From Paraphysomonas bandaiensis (taxonomy: Eukaryota > Chrysophyceae): a stretch of 64,000 bases of DNA. The translations under genes and the position numbers were made by a program. Under the pieces are notes generated by a model that did no database searches, was not told where the DNA came from, and saw only the letters and a list, made by a program, of their open reading frames with translations. Each line of letters starts with the position of its first letter. Position 1 is the first letter of the stretch. Of this stretch, positions 59,159 to 64,000 are shown piece after piece. The DNA is taken from assembly GCA_965644295.1 (NCBI GenBank), contig CBFFRP010000217.1, positions 186,001 through 250,000 of the forward strand, in the 5' to 3' direction.

Positions 59159-61224
59159 TTACATACTACCAGAAGCATAAGCTATATGTGCAGACAAAGC
59201 TTGATACCACTCGTCGCACTGGTGTTCGTCCTGGGCCTCGAGTTTGAGGTCCTTACCCTACAGACAAATGTCAGGGGCCTAGGAGCTGATCACTACACAA
59301 AAATAAATGCCGTTGTCTACTACTTTATGCATACTTATACATATCATAATAGGTGGTGTATACCTCTGGAGCATAAAGGTATATCCTGTTAAAGACCCCT
59401 GAATGACTTCTACTGCTTATGCTGCTTGCCCTCTCATGACTGTCCCTGCTACCCCTACCTCCACGCTCCACGCCCGCCCCAATCAGACTAACTCCACCTT
59501 TCCGTTTTACTCCATACGGAGGTATATCTATGGGCTTCTCATAATAGGATAAGTCACCTGCAATTAGGACAAAGTATCTCTCCTTCCAACTTCGAACCAT
59601 GTGCCCTTCTTTCCTCAGCCACCCCCTGTGCATTGGTGGAATATCCCGAGATTTGGTAGTGCTATTGCTCCTTTCACTTTTCTTATCCTGGTTAAGAGTT
59701 ACGGGCTCAAGATCATGGTCGGGGTAATCCCGGACAGTGAGACCCTTATAATTATTCTTTATCTTCGGTTTCTTGAACTGAACGTCCAAGCGTTCATCAC
59801 TCTGATCACTTATAACTTCTATTACCAGTTCAGCTACCTACAAATCACATAAGCATACTAAAAACTGTAGTAGTGTATGTTGTGTGGTAAATGTACGAAA
59901 TTAGCATAAGATACGCAGATATGTTACCTTGTCACTCTGAGTTACGTAGCGAGCATCGTTCGGATGTATGATGACATCATATGTATCACACATGCCCCCC
60001 CCTTTATCCTCTGTTTCTCGTTTTCCATTCAGTAGCACCCCTCCTACAATTACAACTCCATCGGGCACGCCCTCCGGGAGTGTCAGAATATTTATGAACA
60101 CTTTGCGCCCACTTGTCTCCCGCTTTGTTTTCAGCACCAATACAGGGATTGGGGTAAATCGATATCCCGATGAGAGTTGTGGGGAGGTAGTAGGAGCCGT
60201 ACTTGAAACAGAGGGTGGTGTTGCAGTAGATGAATTAGATACAACTGTCTTTGTAGTTGAACCAGTATGACCTTCAACTTTGGTATCAGCAGCTGTACTT
60301 GAAGTAATTTTTGAATCAGCAGGTGAAATGGAACTACTTTCTTGTGGAGTCTTTTCGAGTGTTGTAGAACCATTTGAGTCATCGGCTTCAGAAGGTGGAG
60401 GTGGGGGCTGATCATCCCATGAGGGCTTGTATGTGATTGTAGAGGCAGCACTTTTGCGTACTACAATTTCTCTAATCACTTCTCGTCGTTCGTCTTTCAC
60501 CCCTCGCATGGACTCCTTCTCTGAGACAACTGTGCTGTGGGTAGTAGACTCGAAGGGTGTCTTGGTACTGATGTGAGTAGATATTGGGGTAGTACTATCA
60601 ATAGAGCCCTCTGAAGGGCCTGGAGATGGAGCACCATCTCTTTCTACCTGCATACGAGGTGGTACTGCACTGACAGGTTGAACAGGGGGCGTATGGGATG
60701 CTGAAGGCGTAGACCATCGCATTGTGGCATCAGCGAGAAGAGAGTCTTCTAGCCTAGTGTACCTTGCGCAAACTGGCTCCTGTCGTTGGGTATTAGCAGT
60801 TCATACATAATTTATTTCATTTCTCAACCTGTCCCCAGAAGCATTGTACACATACTCTGACGGGGCCTTTATCTGCTATTTCCTCCACAGTAGCCATTCC
60901 AGATCCACATGTGCCACAGATCGCGTTACCACATGCGTGACAGTGAAGTCGATATGCAAATACAGAAAAAGCTTGCGCACACACCATACAGTTCGATATA
61001 TCTTCATTCAACACCCATCCGACGTTCGAGTAGTCACCAGAAGTGGCGTTGCGGATATACAGTCTGCGTATGACCTGCTCCTTGCCCGCTATACGCACAC
61101 TCTCTTTCTGAAGTGTTGCTTTAATTCCGTTGCGTTTGAACACTCCAGAGGATCCTCGTATACGGCTCTCTATCTCGAGGCTGTTGAGCCCCACTGTATC
61201 AGTGAGTATATCCACCACATCCAT
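59159..61224 (-). CDS. FYVE-PIH1-PH domain protein
   Basis: Exons 61224-60833, about 60772-59929, 59838-59358 and 59261-59159 splice in frame across short introns, giving about 600 residues. Exon 1 ends with a FYVE-type zinc finger: W-V-L-N-E-D (WxxD), paired C-x-x-C, and R-L-H-C-H-A-C-G-N (R-x-H-x-C-x-x-C-G) with later C-x-x-C. A Ser/Thr/Pro linker with S-W-D-D-Q-P-P-P-P-P follows. Then comes a PIH1 domain: P-V-L-V-L-K-T-K, R-K-V-F-I-N-I-L, V-P, D-K-G-G-G-M-C-D-T-Y-D-V-I, and V-A-E-L-V-I-E-V-I after the splice. The last part is a PH domain: G-W-L-R-K-E-G-H-M-V-R-S-W-K-E-R-Y-F-V-L through C-D-E-W-Y-Q-A-L. FYVE binds PI3P on endosomes; PIH1 belongs to R2TP and dynein-assembly cochaperones. Divergent from the ankyrin gene. 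Confidence 0.85.
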
Positions 61225-61949
61225 ACAAATAACCTCTAACAGACAGAGGAATCACAGGTGATATGTTAATTTATTCGGAAACACCCCTGGTGGTGGTAGA
61301 TATGTGTGGGGTCTGCATATGTGTGTGGATTGATCTCTAGATTATATTTATGTATGCTGGGCGCTGTATCCAGCTCTCCTCCATCCCTCTCTATATAATC
61401 ATACAGGGGCGCATATGGATATAGCAGCATATATGTATGTATGCCGTGGTATGGTATGGTATGGTATGGTATGGTATGGTGTGGGTGTTGTATACCGTGG
61501 TATAGGCAAGCATAGGGATCCAGATGTACCAGCAGCACACACTATCGCCAATTCACACTCATGATACGATTGGGACAAACAGGATGCATCTGTTCGTCAG
61601 ATGTTCTTTTCAAAAAATACGGAGCAATTTTGTTCTTCATCTTCAATTAAAACTTCAACACTATGAAATATTGTCCGATTGTCGTGATAAATAAGCATTA
61701 TTGTCCTACACAAAACTTCACAATGTAAAGAAAAATCACAACTTCTTCTTATGTAAATACTACCAACACCTGTACACCATGTACAGCAGTATATATATAT
61801 AACCACAACAACAATCATAAATCACATACTATCACACTATATATCTGCATTAGCTGAACATTCACTCCAGCCGTCTCTCTATCAACAATTTATTTAAATA
61901 GATTTCGAACATTAATTCCCTGAAAAACAAGTACGTTTCTATTATTTAA
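61225..61949. promoter_or_regulatory. Divergent region between FYVE-PIH1-PH and ankyrin genes
   Basis: Holds a pentanucleotide array (ATGGT)n at about 61447-61482 and a short TATATATA run. Minus-strand frames at 61266-61538 and 61597-61818 have no domain features and are not called as genes. Confidence 0.45.
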
Positions 61950-63020
61950 ATGTCTCACTTCCACGACACTCATATCAATGATCCGAGTCGAGCCGCCTCT
62001 ATTCCTGACCATCTACTGGCTAAAAACCAGCAGGCGACCCCGGAAAATATAGCTCTTTTTAAGAGTGCGAAGGCGGGGTCGATGACCGGGGTGCTTAACG
62101 CTATCGATAAGGGTGCCAAACCTGATTTTTTTTATAACCCTGAGGACTCTAAGAACGCCCTCCATGTCGCCGCTGAGGAGGGATACACAGATATCGTGCG
62201 GGAACTTATAAAGGATGGCGCCTGTGTAGACTGTATTGTGCTCGGCTCAAAAGATACCGCTCTCCATCTCGCAACAAGAAATCAGCACACTGAAGTCGTT
62301 AAGATCCTGATCGATGCTGGCGCAAGTTGCACTGCAGGTAATTGTGCGGTGTGAATCAACCAATAGGCATGTTTTCTAATGAATTTTATGCTCGTGTTAT
62401 TGAAATGTGTTACATTACTGAATGCTATGTATTTCTAGTCAACGGATACGGCAACTCAGCTCTTCACGAGGCGATGCGGGAGGACTGTGAGGAGATCTCT
62501 GAGCTACTACTTGCCCAGGGATGTGACGTCAACCTTCCAAACCATAAGGGGAGCACCCCGTTTCATTTTCTCTGCTATCATGAGCAGGCTACTCCTGGCC
62601 ACCTGGAGTTCGCTCGAAAATTGGTTAAGCACGGTGCAGATATTCACGCCCGGGACGGAAGAGGGATGACCCCATTCCTTGTGTGTTGTTCCAGTGGAAG
62701 GTGAGTCCTGCTAGTAATTTCCTCTATTCTAGCTTTGTGAATTCATATATCTTGGTTTTGTGTATGGACGCACTGTTTGCAATATACATCTACATTAAGT
62801 GACTTTCTCGAAATATGTTTAGCATACCGTATTGACCGTTTTCTGTAGGGAGGACCTGATCGATCTCTTGCTTGAGGAAGGAGCTGATCCTACTGTCAGA
62901 GATGGGAGTGGTCGAAGTGCCCATGATATTGCTGAATTTCATCGCCACCCTCACATTATGCAGAGATTCACAGACGAGTCTCCGGTTCACAGATTTCACA
63001 CCGCCTTTGACAGGAAATAA
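61950..63020 (+). CDS. Ankyrin-repeat protein
   Basis: Exons 61950-62336, 62440-62700 and 62849-63020 join across GT-AG introns of about 100-150 nt, giving about 272 residues. After a polar N-terminus of about 30 residues, at least six ankyrin repeats appear. Examples are N-A-L-H-V-A-A-E-E-G-Y-T-D-I-V-R-E-L-I, T-A-L-H-L-A-T-R, S-A-L-H-E-A-M-R, T-P-F-H-F-L, and E-D-L-I-D-L-L-L-E-E-G-A-D-P-T-V-R-D. The protein is nearly all repeat, with no membrane segment or catalytic domain, so a soluble protein-protein adaptor is likely. The N-terminal first 30 residues and the short C-terminal tail ending F-D-R-K give no further clue. Confidence 0.85.
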
Positions 63021-63214
63021 ATCCAACAATTATTCCAATCCCTATCGTTATGTTATTCAAGGGCACGTGAGATTTACTCAATTTTAAAGGAAAGTGTAAA
63101 ACTTCTGTTGTTAGTTTTAGTTTATGATGTGATAAAATGATGTATCTCCGTAGTGAATTGTAATAAATCTGGAATGAAATCGACATACACCTTGAGACCT
63201 GGTGGTGAACTTTT
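63021..63214. other. Spacer between ankyrin gene and Copia LTR
   Basis: Short 3' flank. Nothing recognised. Confidence 0.5.
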
Positions 63215-63724
63215 TGCATTTAACAGAAGTTGACATTATTTGCTAAGGTTTACTATTCTCAACTGATAAGATGAAATTATAAACATTACATGATAAAGAA
63301 CCTAAGTTGTGTTCGATGTGTTCAACACCATTCATTTACTACTATAGTGTACAAACCACCCACTCAGTGATCGTATCCTGTATAGTCATCCACTTCTACT
63401 TCAGTTTCATACTACATAATATATATGTAATTAACAGAAGTTGACATTATTTGCTAAGGTTTACTATTCTCAACTGATAAGATGAAATTATAAACATTAC
63501 ATGATAAAGAACCTAAGTTGTGTTCGATGTGTTCAACACCATTCATTTACTACTATAGTGTACAAACCACCCACTCAGTGATCGTATCCTGTATAGTCAT
63601 CCACTTCTACTTCAGTTTCATACTACATAATATAATGTACTAATTACATATATATCTTTCGATCCTTGCATCTCACATAATACTGCACTCAATTGCAAGT
63701 ATATAGAATCTTCAGATCTCAACA
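63215..63724 (-). repeat. 3' LTR of a Copia retrotransposon (minus strand), with internal tandem duplication
   Basis: On the minus strand a purine-rich tract TTGAGGGGGAG (just above 63724) precedes TGTTGAGATCTG, the usual start of a Copia 3' LTR. The LTR then runs to about 63215, ending ...AAATGCA. It contains two adjacent copies of a ~211 bp unit (63220-63430, 63431-63640) that match almost exactly. The outer end is inferred from a TG/CA pair; the 5' LTR lies outside the window. Confidence 0.65.
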
Positions 63725-64000
63725 CTCCCCCTCAATTGAGTGTTGTACTTATGACGCCTCCCAGCTATTGAATGCCTGAGATAAAAAAATTCTTGACAGT
63801 AAAATAGACTCATCTCTAAGTCTAAACCTCTGTCTAAAAAACTCAGTACCTACTTGCGCCTTCTTTTATCCCTTGGTCCCTCATTAATCACTTCAGTGGA
63901 ACTCTTAACTTTCTCTCCAAGATTTCTCTTTCTCTGCTCCATATATGATAAACCAACCAATGACTTTGTATAAATATCTGCTGCTTGTTGCGATGTATGC
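63725..64000 (-). mobile_element. Copia-type retrotransposon, C-terminal pol, truncated by window edge
   Basis: From 64000 leftward the minus strand reads S-Q-Q-A-A-D-I-Y-T-K-S-L-V-G-L, the A-D-I-x-T-K signature at the end of Ty1/Copia RNase H. It continues with a basic tail ending at a stop at 63850-63852. The polypurine tract and LTR follow. The frame is open as far as seen, so the element could be recent. Confidence 0.85.

Noticed and set aside
63220-63640. The two 211 bp repeats as the two LTRs of a tiny element or as a CRISPR-like array
   Set aside because: The copies are directly adjacent with no spacer or interior. The pol end and polypurine tract place both inside one LTR.

Overview
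The window is nuclear DNA from a eukaryote. Nearly every gene is split by GT-AG introns, most of them only 23-60 nt long with a CTAAY-like branch motif. Gene content (giant cyclic-nucleotide-gated channel, FYVE/PH proteins, heat-shock factor, M17 peptidase) together with Tc1, hAT and Copia elements suggests a protist. A stramenopile such as an oomycete-like lineage is my best guess, but this is inference from gene style, not proof. Product names rest on reading translated exons by eye; no database search was possible.

Layout, left half. 1-5232 (+) is the 3' part of a large helical-repeat protein gene. 5674-6537 (-) is a GNAT acetyltransferase. 7105-8399 (+) is a heat-shock-factor gene. 9415-17240 (-) is one 16-exon gene for a four-repeat CNG-type channel with C-terminal EF hands. 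17988-20281 (-) is a leucyl aminopeptidase. A ~480 bp ATGT microsatellite separates it from a divergent MFS transporter (21154-23695, +). 24371-25585 (-) is a membrane-anchored JmjC/cupin protein. 25.6-30.2 kb is gene-poor, but it holds a COX16 gene that ordinary ORF calling misses (27597-28111, -) and a small gene at 28466 (+).

Layout, middle. 30260-30562 (-) is a small mitoribosome-like protein. 30783-35298 is a complete Tc1-type element with 198 bp inverted repeats, two converging genes and a nested hAT element. 35823-37824 (+) is a coiled-coil/acidic protein. 39518-42267 (-) encodes a PH-PIH1 protein, divergent from CDC23/APC8 (42982-45704, +). 45.9-48.6 kb is a cluster of small transposons.

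Layout, right. 49368-51600 and 53063-55300 (both -) are two nearly identical, apparently intact RAE1 (Gle2) genes in a ~3.05 kb tandem duplication. 55872-58260 (+) is a CLN5-like membrane protein. 59159-61224 (-) encodes FYVE-PIH1-PH, divergent from an ankyrin-repeat gene (61950-63020, +). The right edge enters a Copia retrotransposon from its 3' LTR.

Themes. The two most unusual items are: (a) the four-repeat channel, in which repeats with canonical GYGD pores have degenerate nucleotide sites and the reverse; and (b) two independent genes joining phosphoinositide-type domains (PH, FYVE) to a PIH1 domain, otherwise known from R2TP/dynein-assembly chaperones.
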